NCBI GenBank assembly: GCA_002716165.1
Contig: PAZT01000028.1
Location: 1 to 22,601, forward strand
Length of the DNA stretch: 22,601 nucleotides
Reading direction: 5' to 3'
Source of the DNA: Deltaproteobacteria bacterium
GTDB taxonomy: Bacteria > SAR324 > NAC60-12
Of the stretch, positions 1-7,981 are shown piece after piece. The translations under genes and the position numbers were made by a program. How positions within the stretch are numbered: position 1 is the stretch's first letter; the number at the start of each line of letters is the position of its first letter. Below the pieces are notes generated by a model that was not told the DNA's origin, made no database searches, and was given only the letters and a program-made list of their open reading frames with translations.

Positions 1-20
1 ACCAACTGAGCTACTGGCCC
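1..20 (-). tRNA. 5' end of a tRNA gene, cut by the window edge
   Basis: Read on the minus strand, bases 20 to 1 give GGGCCAGTAGCTCAGTTGGT. This matches a tRNA 5' half: a seven-base acceptor strand, U8, the D-arm GCUC with A14, and the invariant G18-G19 of the D-loop. The anticodon lies outside the window, so the isotype cannot be assigned; several tRNAs, Ile among them, begin this way. A promoter sits just upstream (35-64). Confidence 0.85.
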
Positions 21-34
21 GAACCAGGCATCTA

Positions 35-64
35 ATTATAGCCTTTTATAGTGGTTTATAACAA
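35..64 (-). promoter_or_regulatory. sigma70-like promoter of the tRNA gene
   Basis: On the minus strand there is a -35 TTGTTA (64-59), an 18-nt spacer and a perfect -10 TATAAT (40-35). The tRNA 5' G lies at 20, so a start about 7 nt after the -10 leaves a leader of roughly 8 nt, as expected for a stable-RNA promoter. This is pattern matching only. Confidence 0.6.
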
Positions 65-119
65 GATTTTTTAGAAGAAAAAGAGAAAAAAACAACCGTT
101 CTTTTAAGGCATATTGAAC

Positions 120-1940
120 TCAATCAGGCAAAAGCGAAAAACGCATCATTGGGGGATGACGGACAAAATAATTTTCAGAAGTTTTTGCCATTCTTAGCAA
201 AAATGACTCTTCCCATGGTCTTCCCATTAACTGCATACCAACGGGTAATCCTTTAGCATCATAACCAACTGGAAAGGATACAGCAGGAAATCCTCCAAGA
301 TTTGCTTCAGGTACAAATCGCATCAATTCTGTCAGTGTTTTTAGATCAGACTCTCCATTTATCAAGGAATCTGAAAGAATCGGTGGTGCTGTACATGCAG
401 TTGAAGGAGTAACTATGGCGTCAACATCCTGAAAAATATTTTTTAAATTTCTTATCATTCTGGCTCTTACACGCTGAGCTTTTATGTACTCACTACCTGA
501 AACACGCTTTGCTAAAGTAAGATTGATAAAAGCATCCAAACCAAATGGCTGACGAAATGGTTTAAAAAAAGTTTTTAGTGCAGTAAACATTTCAGTAGTA
601 ATTGTAACTGCGTGAGAGACTCTTATTTCATCCAGATGAGGAATCTCAATTTCCTGCAACTCAGCTCCCTGAGATTTAAAAGAATTTAGCATCTGTTCGC
701 AGCACTTCACAACATCGTCAGATGCATGGTTGAACCATGGGTTAAAGATCCCAAGTTTGACACCTTTTAAATTTGTATTTTCAAAATTTTTCAAATCAAC
801 AGCAGGCTGTTCTTGGGTAAATGATTGTCTCTTATCAGGCCCTGCAAGAAATGAATATGCAATTGCCATATCAATAGCTGTTGATGTAATAGGCCCCACT
901 GTTCCGATGCTCCAATGAAGTGGAGCGCTGCCGGCAGTACTTATCCGGCCCCATGTTGTTTTAAGTCCCACAACACCGCAGAGACTTGCAGGAATTCGTA
1001 TAGAACCACCACCATCACAACCTAGGGCAATTGGAGAAAGACCTGCTGCTACTGCGGCTGCAGAACCACTTGATGAACCTCCAGGATAGTGATCAAGATG
1101 ATGTGGATTTCTTGTTGTTCCGTATTGAGTATTAAGTCCTGTAACTCCGAGACCAATTTCATGCATATTGGTTTTCCCAACCATAAGTGCACCGGCAGAA
1201 CGCAGTCTTGAAACGCTGGTCGCATCCTGTTTAGGGACTTGATTACTATAAAATTTGGTTCCAATCATGGTCTTAAAAGGTAGCATGTCAAGCTCATCTT
1301 TTACTGAAACTGGGACACCATCAAGAATACCCAACGGTTTACCTTTTGAAAAACGTTCTGCAGAAGCATTTGCCTGCTTAATCAATTCTTTCTCTTCCCA
1401 TGCTACGTATGGACGTAAGGGGACAGCACTTTCTTCAATACTTCGAATTATATCCAGCAAACGCATAGCAACATCAACAGGAGTTGTTTTTCCCTCAAGA
1501 TAGGCTTGATGAAAATCAAATGCCGTTTCAGGATTAAAAAGACTTTTCTTTTCTAAACCAGCCCTTTTCGCAGAAGAGTCAGAGGATACTTTTTTATTAA
1601 ATGAATCATAAAATAGTTTAATAGATTTTTTAGCGACTGAAGAAGTTATTTTGTTTTCTATAGGATGAAAAGGATGCAGGATTGGTTCATCTTCAACCTT
1701 ACATTTTCTTAATATTTGAATTCCTGCCTGACGAAGCAAAACTGGAATCAGTATACTTCTAGATCCTGGGCTACGTAAAAGGAAAGCAAGTATTTTAAGT
1801 GTACGCCCTGAAGTCCTTGGTATTTTTATAGATTGTAGGTTATAAACGGATTTTTCTTTTTTGGCAAACTGCAACAAAAAAGTGATTAATTTTTTTGCCC
1901 TATCAAGGTTGAAAATAAATTTGATGTATTTTTCTCCCAT
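120..1940 (-). CDS. amidase-signature family amidohydrolase with a long N-terminal extension
   Basis: This 606-residue protein of the amidase signature (AS) family hydrolyses a C-N amide bond; the substrate cannot be read from sequence. The Lys-cisSer-Ser triad is complete: K214 in SVKDELD, S289 in the Gly/Ser loop GGSSSGS, and nucleophile S313 in GCDGGGSIRIP. S289 and S313 are 24 residues apart, as in fatty-acid amide hydrolase. The AS core starts near residue 135; the first 130 or so residues are an extra basic, leucine-rich segment without a clear cleavable signal peptide. Typical bacterial members are 450-500 residues. It lacks GatA context: no gatB or gatC is nearby. It starts 7 nt after the stop of the receiver-kinase gene, so it is probably translated from the same mRNA. 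No Shine-Dalgarno precedes the ATG. Confidence 0.85.
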   Translation of the reverse strand: MGEKYIKFIFNLDRAKKLITFLLQFAKKEKSVYNLQSIKIPRTSGRTLKILAFLLRSPGSRSILIPVLLRQAGIQILRKCKVEDEPILHPFHPIENKITSSVAKKSIKLFYDSFNKKVSSDSSAKRAGLEKKSLFNPETAFDFHQAYLEGKTTPVDVAMRLLDIIRSIEESAVPLRPYVAWEEKELIKQANASAERFSKGKPLGILDGVPVSVKDELDMLPFKTMIGTKFYSNQVPKQDATSVSRLRSAGALMVGKTNMHEIGLGVTGLNTQYGTTRNPHHLDHYPGGSSSGSAAAVAAGLSPIALGCDGGGSIRIPASLCGVVGLKTTWGRISTAGSAPLHWSIGTVGPITSTAIDMAIAYSFLAGPDKRQSFTQEQPAVDLKNFENTNLKGVKLGIFNPWFNHASDDVVKCCEQMLNSFKSQGAELQEIEIPHLDEIRVSHAVTITTEMFTALKTFFKPFRQPFGLDAFINLTLAKRVSGSEYIKAQRVRARMIRNLKNIFQDVDAIVTPSTACTAPPILSDSLINGESDLKTLTELMRFVPEANLGGFPAVSFPVGYDAKGLPVGMQLMGRPWEESFLLRMAKTSENYFVRHPPMMRFSLLPD

Positions 1941-1947
1941 TTCTGGC

Positions 1948-3087
1948 TTAGTTAATTACAGATTCTTGCGGAATTTCAAAAACAAAGCAGGCCCCATCTG
2001 TAATTTCAGAGTCTATCCATATTTTTCCACCATGTGCTTCAATAATTTTCTTTACTGTTGCCAATCCAAATCCATAACCATCAACATCGTAATTCAAGCG
2101 AGCACTAGTCTCAAATACTTTTTGCTGATACTCAGGATATATGCCTGGCCCGTCATCACGAATCCAAAATTTAACAGATTCTACATTTTCTTGTACACCA
2201 AAATCGATCCTCACCGGATGTCTATCTCCTCTGTATTTAATAGAATTTGCAACCAAATTTTGCCAAACTTTAAGCATTCTTATTGAGTCACATTTTGTCT
2301 TAGGCATTTCCGGTAGTTCACTAAAAAGTACCATGCCTTCTCTTTCAGCATGTTCAAAATTTTCAATTACAGCACTAATCAATTTATTCATGGAAATTGA
2401 TTCGAGTTTACCAATCACTTGCCCTGCTTCTGCGTAATCTAACTGAGTATTTATAAAATCCAGCATTTTATGGAACGCCTTTGGAATCCGATCCAGTATC
2501 TCTTTCAGACTTTCATCTCCAATTATCTGAGGATGTTCTTCTTTAATACGCATTAGAAAGAAATCAAATAGACTTGCTGCACCAACTACAGGTGATTTTA
2601 GATCATGGCTTACAGTGTGAGAAAAACTACTAAGTTCTTCTTTTTTTTGAAATAGTTCTTTATTCAATTCTTTAATTCTGTCTATGTCATCTTTACTGCG
2701 CAACGCTGACTTGGTTCTTGCCACCAATGTGGTACGATCGATCGGCTTGTAGATATAATCTACAGCGCCTGCGTCAAAGGACTCTTCTAATGACTCCATT
2801 TCCTGTTTTGCAGTAACCATCAAAACAGGAACATCATGGCATTCTGGAATTCTTTTAATGAGTTGAGTTGTTTCTATACCATTCATCTCAGGCATCATTA
2901 TATCCATCAAAATACAATCCGGAACCCAATCTTCAAGGATTTTTAGGGCTTCTTTGCCTGAATAAGCAATTCGGAATTCACATTTCAGTGTTGATCGGAG
3001 ATGATCTTCTATCAACAGGCAGTTGTTCACAACATCGTCCACAATCAAAATCCTTCTTTTAGTAGTGTGCTTATTACCGACTGTCAT
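1948..3087 (-). CDS. soluble response regulator-histidine kinase hybrid
   Basis: This 379-residue cytoplasmic signalling protein has no membrane segments. A CheY-type receiver occupies about residues 10-130: acidic pair D17/D18, phospho-acceptor D62 in LMDIMMPEMNG, T92, and K114 in YKPID. A short coiled linker (about 132-152) leads to a histidine kinase dimerisation domain with phospho-accepting H161 in SHDLKSP. The ATPase domain follows, with an N box (WQNLVANSIKY), a G1 box (DDGPGI) and a G2 box (GYGFGLA). The receiver comes first, so another kinase, or the protein itself, may phosphorylate D62 to tune kinase activity; no sensory domain is visible. The gene starts 12 nt after lpd and ends 7 nt before the amidase, so it appears to belong to the lpd transcription unit. 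No partner regulator is encoded in the window. Confidence 0.88.
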   Translation of the reverse strand: MTVGNKHTTKRRILIVDDVVNNCLLIEDHLRSTLKCEFRIAYSGKEALKILEDWVPDCILMDIMMPEMNGIETTQLIKRIPECHDVPVLMVTAKQEMESLEESFDAGAVDYIYKPIDRTTLVARTKSALRSKDDIDRIKELNKELFQKKEELSSFSHTVSHDLKSPVVGAASLFDFFLMRIKEEHPQIIGDESLKEILDRIPKAFHKMLDFINTQLDYAEAGQVIGKLESISMNKLISAVIENFEHAEREGMVLFSELPEMPKTKCDSIRMLKVWQNLVANSIKYRGDRHPVRIDFGVQENVESVKFWIRDDGPGIYPEYQQKVFETSARLNYDVDGYGFGLATVKKIIEAHGGKIWIDSEITDGACFVFEIPQESVIN

Positions 3088-3099
3088 CTCAGTTACTAG

Positions 3100-4503
3100 T
3101 CAGTTGTGAAGCGATCGTTTTCCTGTCGCGTCAAGCATTGCTTCCTTTATAGCTTCTGCGTATGTAGGATGGGCATGAGACATGCGTGCAATATCTTCAG
3201 AACTTGCTCTATATTCTAAAGCAACAACTGCCTCCGCAATCAAGTCCGCTGCACGAGCTCCAACAATATGTATACCAAGTACTTCATCAGTTTCCTTATC
3301 TGCCAGTACTTTCACAAAACCTTCTGTATCCATTGATACTCTGGCTCTTCCAAGTGCCTTGAAAGGAAAGCTGCCTGAGGAGTAGTTATAATTTTCAGCC
3401 TTCAGCTCTTCTTCAGTGAATCCCACACTTGCAGCTTCTGGCCATGTATACAGCACTTCTGGAATTGATTTATAATTGATATGAGGTTTTTGCCCAGCTA
3501 TTTTTTCTGCAACAAAGACTCCTTCTTCCTCTGCCTTGTGAGCTAGCATTGCACCTTTAATTACATCACCAATTGCATATATCCCAGGAATAGATGTTTC
3601 TAGATTTTCATTTACTTTGATTCGTCCCTGATCATCAACATTAACTCCAAGTTTCTGCAACCCCAAATTGTCCGTGTACGGACTTCTTCCCACCGATACA
3701 AGACAATAATCTCCTTTGAATTTAACTTCTTTGTCCTTTTTATTTTTAGCAGTAACTTCAACACTTTTTCCACTTACAACTGCTTTTTGAACAGAATGAT
3801 TCAGAAAAAATTCAATCCCCTGTTTTTTTAAGATTCGTTGGATTTCTTTACCTAAAGATATGTCCATTCCAGAAACTAAACGATCAAGATATTCCACAAT
3901 CTTTACATTTGAACCAAGCCTTTTAAAAACTGAACCAAGTTCAAGTCCTATCACACCACCACCAATTACTATTAAATTCTGTGGGACTTCCCTCATACTT
4001 AGAGCTTCAGTTGATGTAATAATGCGTTTTTTATCGCAATTTACTCCAGTAATGCTTGACGGTTTAGAGCCCGTTGCAATAATTGTATATTTTGTATTCA
4101 CAGTTTGTTTAGCGTTGGCCTTATCTTTAACTGTAATCGTATTTTTGTCTTTAAAAGTCCCATGACCGTTCAGAACATTAATTTTATTTTTTTTCATCAG
4201 GTAAATTAGTCCATCGCATGTCTGACGTACCACCTCATCCTTTCGCTGACGCATCCTGGGCCAATCAAGCTCAATTTTTTGAGCTTTTATTCCATGATCA
4301 TCAAAATTATGCTTCGCATTGTAAAAATGTTCACTAGAATCAAGCAGAGCTTTTGAAGGAATACAGCCTACGTTCAAACATGTACCGCCAAGGGTAGGAT
4401 AGCGTTCAATTAAAGCTGTTTTCATACCTAGTTGCGCACAGCGAATTGCCGCTACATAACCTCCTGGGCCAGAACCTAAAACCACGATGTCATATTTTTT
4501 CAT
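3100..4503 (-). CDS. lpd: dihydrolipoyl dehydrogenase (E3)
   Basis: This 467-residue FAD flavoprotein reoxidises dihydrolipoyl groups of 2-oxoacid dehydrogenase complexes and passes electrons to NAD+. The FAD dinucleotide fold is GSGPGGY (10-16). The redox disulfide is C42/C47 in GGTCLNVGCIPSK, the NAD fold is GGGVIGLELG in the middle third, and the second FAD motif ends in AIGDV. The catalytic His-Glu pair is H445/E450 in HPTYAE. Length is normal for the family. It lies downstream of sucB on the same strand with a 174-nt gap, so it is most simply E3 of the 2-oxoglutarate complex, possibly shared with other complexes. The kinase gene follows after 12 nt. No Shine-Dalgarno is seen before the ATG. 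Confidence 0.95.
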   Translation of the reverse strand: MKKYDIVVLGSGPGGYVAAIRCAQLGMKTALIERYPTLGGTCLNVGCIPSKALLDSSEHFYNAKHNFDDHGIKAQKIELDWPRMRQRKDEVVRQTCDGLIYLMKKNKINVLNGHGTFKDKNTITVKDKANAKQTVNTKYTIIATGSKPSSITGVNCDKKRIITSTEALSMREVPQNLIVIGGGVIGLELGSVFKRLGSNVKIVEYLDRLVSGMDISLGKEIQRILKKQGIEFFLNHSVQKAVVSGKSVEVTAKNKKDKEVKFKGDYCLVSVGRSPYTDNLGLQKLGVNVDDQGRIKVNENLETSIPGIYAIGDVIKGAMLAHKAEEEGVFVAEKIAGQKPHINYKSIPEVLYTWPEAASVGFTEEELKAENYNYSSGSFPFKALGRARVSMDTEGFVKVLADKETDEVLGIHIVGARAADLIAEAVVALEYRASSEDIARMSHAHPTYAEAIKEAMLDATGKRSLHN

Positions 4504-4668
4504 TGATTAATTTTTTTTATAAAGTAAGTATTGTTTAAATTGTGATTTTTTATATTTAATATACGTAAATTCAAATACTTCTACCTAACACAAATTACAA
4601 AGCAAGCTTTTTACCACTAATTTTATGCCAAGACAATTAAGTGTCCAAGTAGACGATATAAAAAACAA

Positions 4669-4683
4669 AGTTGGAGTTCAACT
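4669..4683 (-). terminator. weak hairpin plus T-run at the end of sucB
   Basis: On the minus strand AGTTG-AACTC-CAACT forms a 5-bp stem that overlaps the sucB stop codon. It is followed directly by TTGTTTTTT. The shape is that of a short intrinsic terminator, but the stem is short and AT-rich. It may only attenuate transcription between sucB and lpd. Confidence 0.3.
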
Positions 4684-5943
4684 CAGAAGCATTCTAGCTG
4701 GATTCTCAAGATTTTCTTTAACTTTAATAAGAAAACTGACTGACTGCTTTCCATCAATAATCCTATGGTCATAAGATAATGCAACATACATCATCGGTCT
4801 GATCTTAATTTTTCCATTAATAGCTATTGGTCTCTCAACTATATTATGCATTCCAAGGATTGCGCTTTGAGGCGGATTTATTATGGGTGTAGAGAGCATT
4901 GATCCAAAAATTCCTCCATTTGTAATTGAGAAGGTGCCTCCTTCCATTTCATCAATACTTAGTATGTTTTCTCTGGCTCGTTCAGCAAGTCTTGCTATCT
5001 CAACCTCAATCTGGGAAAGAGAAAGGGATTCAGAATTCCTCACGACTGGGACCATCAAACCTTTTGGCGCACTGACTGCAATACCCATGTCAACATAATC
5101 ATGAAAAACTATCTCATTAGAGTCAATTCTTGCATTCACTGCAGGGAACAATTCCAAAGCTTCGGTACAGGCTTTAGTGAACAGACTCATGTAACCAAGT
5201 TTTACATTGTGTTTTTTAAAAAATGAATCTTTGTTTTGAGAACGAAGTTTAACAATCGCACTCATATCAATTTCATTAAATGTCGTCAGCATTGCAGTAT
5301 GATTTTTAACACTTACTAGCCTTTCAGCCAGTTTGCGACGTAAACGTGACATACGTTCTCTTTTAATATTCCTTATACCTGGGAATATATTAGAATTAGA
5401 TTGTTTTTTTGCTTCAGAATTTTGACTTAAAGATTTCCGCACATTGGACAAATGATATTGAACATCCTGTTTGGTTATTCTCCCACCCGGACCACTCCCA
5501 GACAAATTTGATAATCCATATTCTTCCATCATTTTTTTTGCGGATGGAGAAGGGTGACCCTCAGTATATACATCAGAATTCTGGGTAATTCTGGGCTCCA
5601 AAGATAAAGGATATTGGATTGATTTTTGTTTTTTCAACGATATCTGATTATCATTTGACTTTTCGAAAGTAGAATTATCAGTATTTACTTTTTCTTTGCT
5701 TATTTCGGAAGTATCAATAGTGCATGCCACGTCTCCAACGCCAGCAATTTCTCCTTCATTAAGAATAATTTTAAGTTTTCCAGAATCTTCTGCAATCAAA
5801 GGCAAAGTAGCTTTGTCAGACTCAATCTCACAAATAGTTTCATCAACCTGCACATACTCACCATCAGACTTTAACCAACTACCAATCTCAACTTCTGTGA
5901 TAGACTCACCGGGACTAGGGATTTTAATATCTACTAAAGACAT
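4678..5943 (-). CDS. sucB: 2-oxoglutarate dehydrogenase E2, dihydrolipoyl succinyltransferase
   Basis: This 421-residue E2 core protein transfers the succinyl group from the E1 thiamine cofactor via lipoate to CoA. Domains in order: one lipoyl domain (about 1-76) with the lipoylated Lys at K44 in ESDKA; a Ser/Asn/Lys-rich linker rather than the usual Ala/Pro one; a peripheral-subunit-binding domain (about 130-162, with SPSAKKMMEEYG and GPGGRITKQDV); and a catalytic acyltransferase domain (about 190-421) ending in the active-site motif DHRIIDG with H393 and D397. The succinyl rather than acetyl assignment rests on overall resemblance and on sucA and lpd nearby. The usual upstream neighbour sucA is 5.5 kb away, separated by a plus-strand cassette, so sucB must use a promoter in the 5944-6660 spacer. 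No Shine-Dalgarno is seen. Confidence 0.9.
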   Translation of the reverse strand: MSLVDIKIPSPGESITEVEIGSWLKSDGEYVQVDETICEIESDKATLPLIAEDSGKLKIILNEGEIAGVGDVACTIDTSEISKEKVNTDNSTFEKSNDNQISLKKQKSIQYPLSLEPRITQNSDVYTEGHPSPSAKKMMEEYGLSNLSGSGPGGRITKQDVQYHLSNVRKSLSQNSEAKKQSNSNIFPGIRNIKRERMSRLRRKLAERLVSVKNHTAMLTTFNEIDMSAIVKLRSQNKDSFFKKHNVKLGYMSLFTKACTEALELFPAVNARIDSNEIVFHDYVDMGIAVSAPKGLMVPVVRNSESLSLSQIEVEIARLAERARENILSIDEMEGGTFSITNGGIFGSMLSTPIINPPQSAILGMHNIVERPIAINGKIKIRPMMYVALSYDHRIIDGKQSVSFLIKVKENLENPARMLLS

Positions 5944-5988
5944 AATTTGTATTTATAAATTCTTAATTAATAATATCTATTGATTTAA

Positions 5989-6012
5989 TTATCTAAATTT
6001 GTATTTAGATAA
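5989..6012. repeat. perfect 10-bp inverted repeat in the sucB leader
   Basis: TTATCTAAAT (5989-5998), a 4-nt loop TTGT, then the exact reverse complement ATTTAGATAA (6003-6012). It starts 46 nt upstream of the sucB ATG. It could be a regulator binding site or a hairpin in the sucB 5' leader. No T-run follows on either strand, so it is not a typical terminator. Confidence 0.5.
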
Positions 6013-6203
6013 GAGTAAAATGAAAACAAAAAAAATGGACTTTCCATATTTGATCCAGATCAGATTAAAGGTAAATATTTTTGCTATTGGATAAACTAAC
6101 TATAATGCTATGCTGCTTAATACTTAATTTAGTTAAATAATAGATCCCAAAATAAATAATTCATAAAAAACACACTCTTCAAAAGTACCGGAAATTGCCT
6201 CAT

Positions 6204-6232
6204 TTGACAAGTAGGAAGCAGAACAGTAAAAT
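6204..6232 (+). promoter_or_regulatory. sigma70-like promoter facing the FMN-dehydrogenase cassette
   Basis: A perfect -35 TTGACA (6204-6209), exactly 17 nt of spacer, then TAAAAT (6227-6232, five of six matches to TATAAT). It points at the gene starting at 6661, which would give an untranslated leader of about 420 nt unless a short transcript ends earlier. The -10 lies inside the left arm of a 10-bp inverted repeat. Confidence 0.5.
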
Positions 6233-6262
6233 GCAAAAAAATATTTTAACTTTTTTACTGTT
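6222..6262. repeat. 10-bp inverted repeat overlapping the promoter -10
   Basis: AACAGTAAAA (6222-6231) is repeated as its exact reverse complement TTTTACTGTT (6253-6262), with a 21-nt AT-rich centre that can itself pair in part. Because the left arm covers the -10 hexamer, it is placed like an operator. As RNA it would be a hairpin at the very 5' end of the leader. Confidence 0.45.
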
Positions 6263-6660
6263 AAAGTCTTACCATAATATATTGTGCGGGGAAACTTTTC
6301 TAATATTTTTAATTTGTTTGAATCGCATTTCATTAAATGCTGAAAACATTTAAACAGCAATTTTATTGTGATACAGAAAATTTGTATTTATACTTTATAT
6401 CGCAATTTTTTTAGATACCTTTGAAAATTAATCTTAATTACATCTTATTTTATCATTGAATTAACTTCATTTAATTTGTAGAAAATTTAATTAATTAGTT
6501 CTGATAATTTTCTAAAAAAATATCACATATTATAAATTGTTATATTTATAATAATAAAAAAGATTTCCTGAATTTTTTAATCATTATTTGAATAAACATA
6601 ATTTGTGTTAATTGCCCCTGATGAAAAAACACAGCACCATGTGGACTAAAAACAATATTT

Positions 6661-7803
6661 ATGTCTAATCGCTTTCACTGCGTCGAAGATTTTCGGACTG
6701 AATCAAAGAATCGACTTCCACGGCTGATGTTTGATTTTATTGACGGTGCAGCAGGAAATGAATATGCTTCTTATAAGAACATAGAGACGCTTGATCAAAT
6801 TAGGCTCTTGCCACGCGTACTAGTAAATGTTACTCACAGAAACCTTAAAAAGAGATTTCTCGAAAGGGAATGGGGGCTCCCTTTCGGAATAGCACCAATG
6901 GGTATGTGTGACTTAGCTTGGCCCGGAACAGACAAATCCTTAGCTAGGGCCTCGCTACAACATAATATTCCATTATGCCACTCAATCGCTGCGTCTAGTT
7001 CTCTTGAAGATACTTACGAACGCGCAAGAGGCAATGCATGGTTCCAGCTTTATGTGGGTGCATCTTTAGAAAAAGCATTTAGCCATGTAAAACGTGCACA
7101 GGATACTGGTTACGAAGTGCTCATTCTCACTGTAGATGTCCCCCAAGTAGCTCAACGAATTCGTGATTTGCGAAATGGATTTAAGGTCCCTTTCAGGATT
7201 GGTCTAAGTCAGTTTTTAGACTTCGCAAAACACCCAAATTGGGTTATAGAAACCCTTATAGCTGGAGTTCCAAAAACTGCTAACTACTCTGAAAAAAATC
7301 CAGCCGATCTGGACAGTGCGGCGTCAAATGGTTTTATCCGTGATGAGACAAGAGGTAAAGTTGACTGGAATTTTCTCCAGCAGTTGAGAGAAAGATGGAT
7401 GGGAAAGCTTATAATTAAGGGTGTCCTAGCACCTCAGGACGCAGTGCGGATAAAACAAGCAGGAGCCGATGCAATTTATATCTCAAATCACGGAGGAAGG
7501 CAGCTGGGCAGCGCACCTCCAGCGGTGACTCGGCTGCCATTAATTCGTGAAGCTTTAGGTAATAATTTCCCTTTAATTTTTGACAGCGGAATAAGAAATG
7601 GGGAAGCTATTGTCAAAGCACTTGCTATGGGTGCAGATTTTGTGATGCTGGGAAGACCGTTCCTATTTGCTTCAGGAGCTTACAAAGAACGTGGTGTGAT
7701 GAGGTTGATAGAATTACTGACAGATGAGGTTAGCCTGACGCTCGCACAATTGGGCTGTAAAAGTGTGGAAGAACTGGAACCAAATATGATAATAGAAAAT
7801 TGA
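6661..7803 (+). CDS. FMN-dependent alpha-hydroxyacid dehydrogenase/oxidase (LldD/glycolate-oxidase family)
   Basis: This 380-residue single-domain TIM-barrel flavoenzyme of the lactate dehydrogenase/glycolate oxidase/mandelate dehydrogenase family oxidises an (S)-2-hydroxyacid to the 2-oxoacid. Visible family residues: the QLY motif (Tyr of the active site), the Asp of LTVDVP, the conserved Arg of AQRIRD, the Lys of IIKGV, catalytic base H277 and substrate-carboxylate R280 in SNHGGRQL, and the FMN-phosphate motif DSGIRNG. Odd points: F26 stands where spinach glycolate oxidase has Tyr24, and the usual QLD/QLE ends in Gly (G283). Overall it reads closest to E. coli LldD, but the substrate is unknown. 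It is the first gene of a plus-strand cassette; the next gene, a ThDP enzyme, starts 178 nt later. Start: the N-terminal alignment supports this ATG; there is no Shine-Dalgarno. Confidence 0.88.
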   Translation: MSNRFHCVEDFRTESKNRLPRLMFDFIDGAAGNEYASYKNIETLDQIRLLPRVLVNVTHRNLKKRFLEREWGLPFGIAPMGMCDLAWPGTDKSLARASLQHNIPLCHSIAASSSLEDTYERARGNAWFQLYVGASLEKAFSHVKRAQDTGYEVLILTVDVPQVAQRIRDLRNGFKVPFRIGLSQFLDFAKHPNWVIETLIAGVPKTANYSEKNPADLDSAASNGFIRDETRGKVDWNFLQQLRERWMGKLIIKGVLAPQDAVRIKQAGADAIYISNHGGRQLGSAPPAVTRLPLIREALGNNFPLIFDSGIRNGEAIVKALAMGADFVMLGRPFLFASGAYKERGVMRLIELLTDEVSLTLAQLGCKSVEELEPNMIIEN

Positions 7804-7981
7804 ATTTTTTTATTTATTTTTTTATCCAAAAAAAATTTAAGCATTATACTAGATCATTTTATGATTCAGCTCCTTTCTAACTGCATAGCATTAGTTAAAC
7901 GCTTAAAGTCTTTTAGATATACAAAACAATGTTTTAACAAACTCGTTTGAAAAAAATTATTTAACCTCTCTGAAATAGTAT

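Larger units (their letters stand above)
5944..6660. other. 717-bp AT-rich divergent intergenic region
   Basis: This spacer separates the divergent sucB (minus) and FMN-dehydrogenase (plus) genes. It must hold both promoters. It contains a perfect 10-bp dyad (5989-6012), a small palindrome TGATC-CA-GATCA (6051-6062), a near-consensus plus-strand promoter (6204-6232) with an overlapping dyad (6222-6262), and a further 9-bp inverted repeat (arms 6479-6487 and 6506-6514) that could be chance in such AT-rich DNA. A 75-codon minus-strand open frame at 6133-6360 has no recognisable content. No RNA gene or riboswitch class was recognised. Confidence 0.7.

Noticed and set aside
1049..1503. Open frames of 71 and 82 codons inside the amidase
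   Set aside because: Shadow frames of a gene with a complete catalytic triad in the minus frame.
120..1940. GatA subunit of the glutamyl-tRNA amidotransferase
   Set aside because: The long N-terminal extension, lack of gatB/gatC and general motif reading fit a stand-alone amidase better.
6133..6360. A 75-codon minus-strand open frame in the sucB/FMN-dehydrogenase spacer
   Set aside because: No recognisable motif, AT-rich low-complexity composition, no promoter or ribosome site, and it runs against the best promoter in the spacer. Probably chance.
6479..6514. 9-bp inverted repeat TAGAAAATT/AATTTTCTA
   Set aside because: Composed almost only of A and T with an 18-nt loop in very AT-rich DNA, so likely by chance. 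Mentioned only in the spacer entry.
7804..7981. Possible separate promoter between the FMN enzyme and the ThDP enzyme genes
   Set aside because: TATACT at 7845 has no acceptable -35 at 16-18 nt. AT-rich chance match; not reported as a feature.
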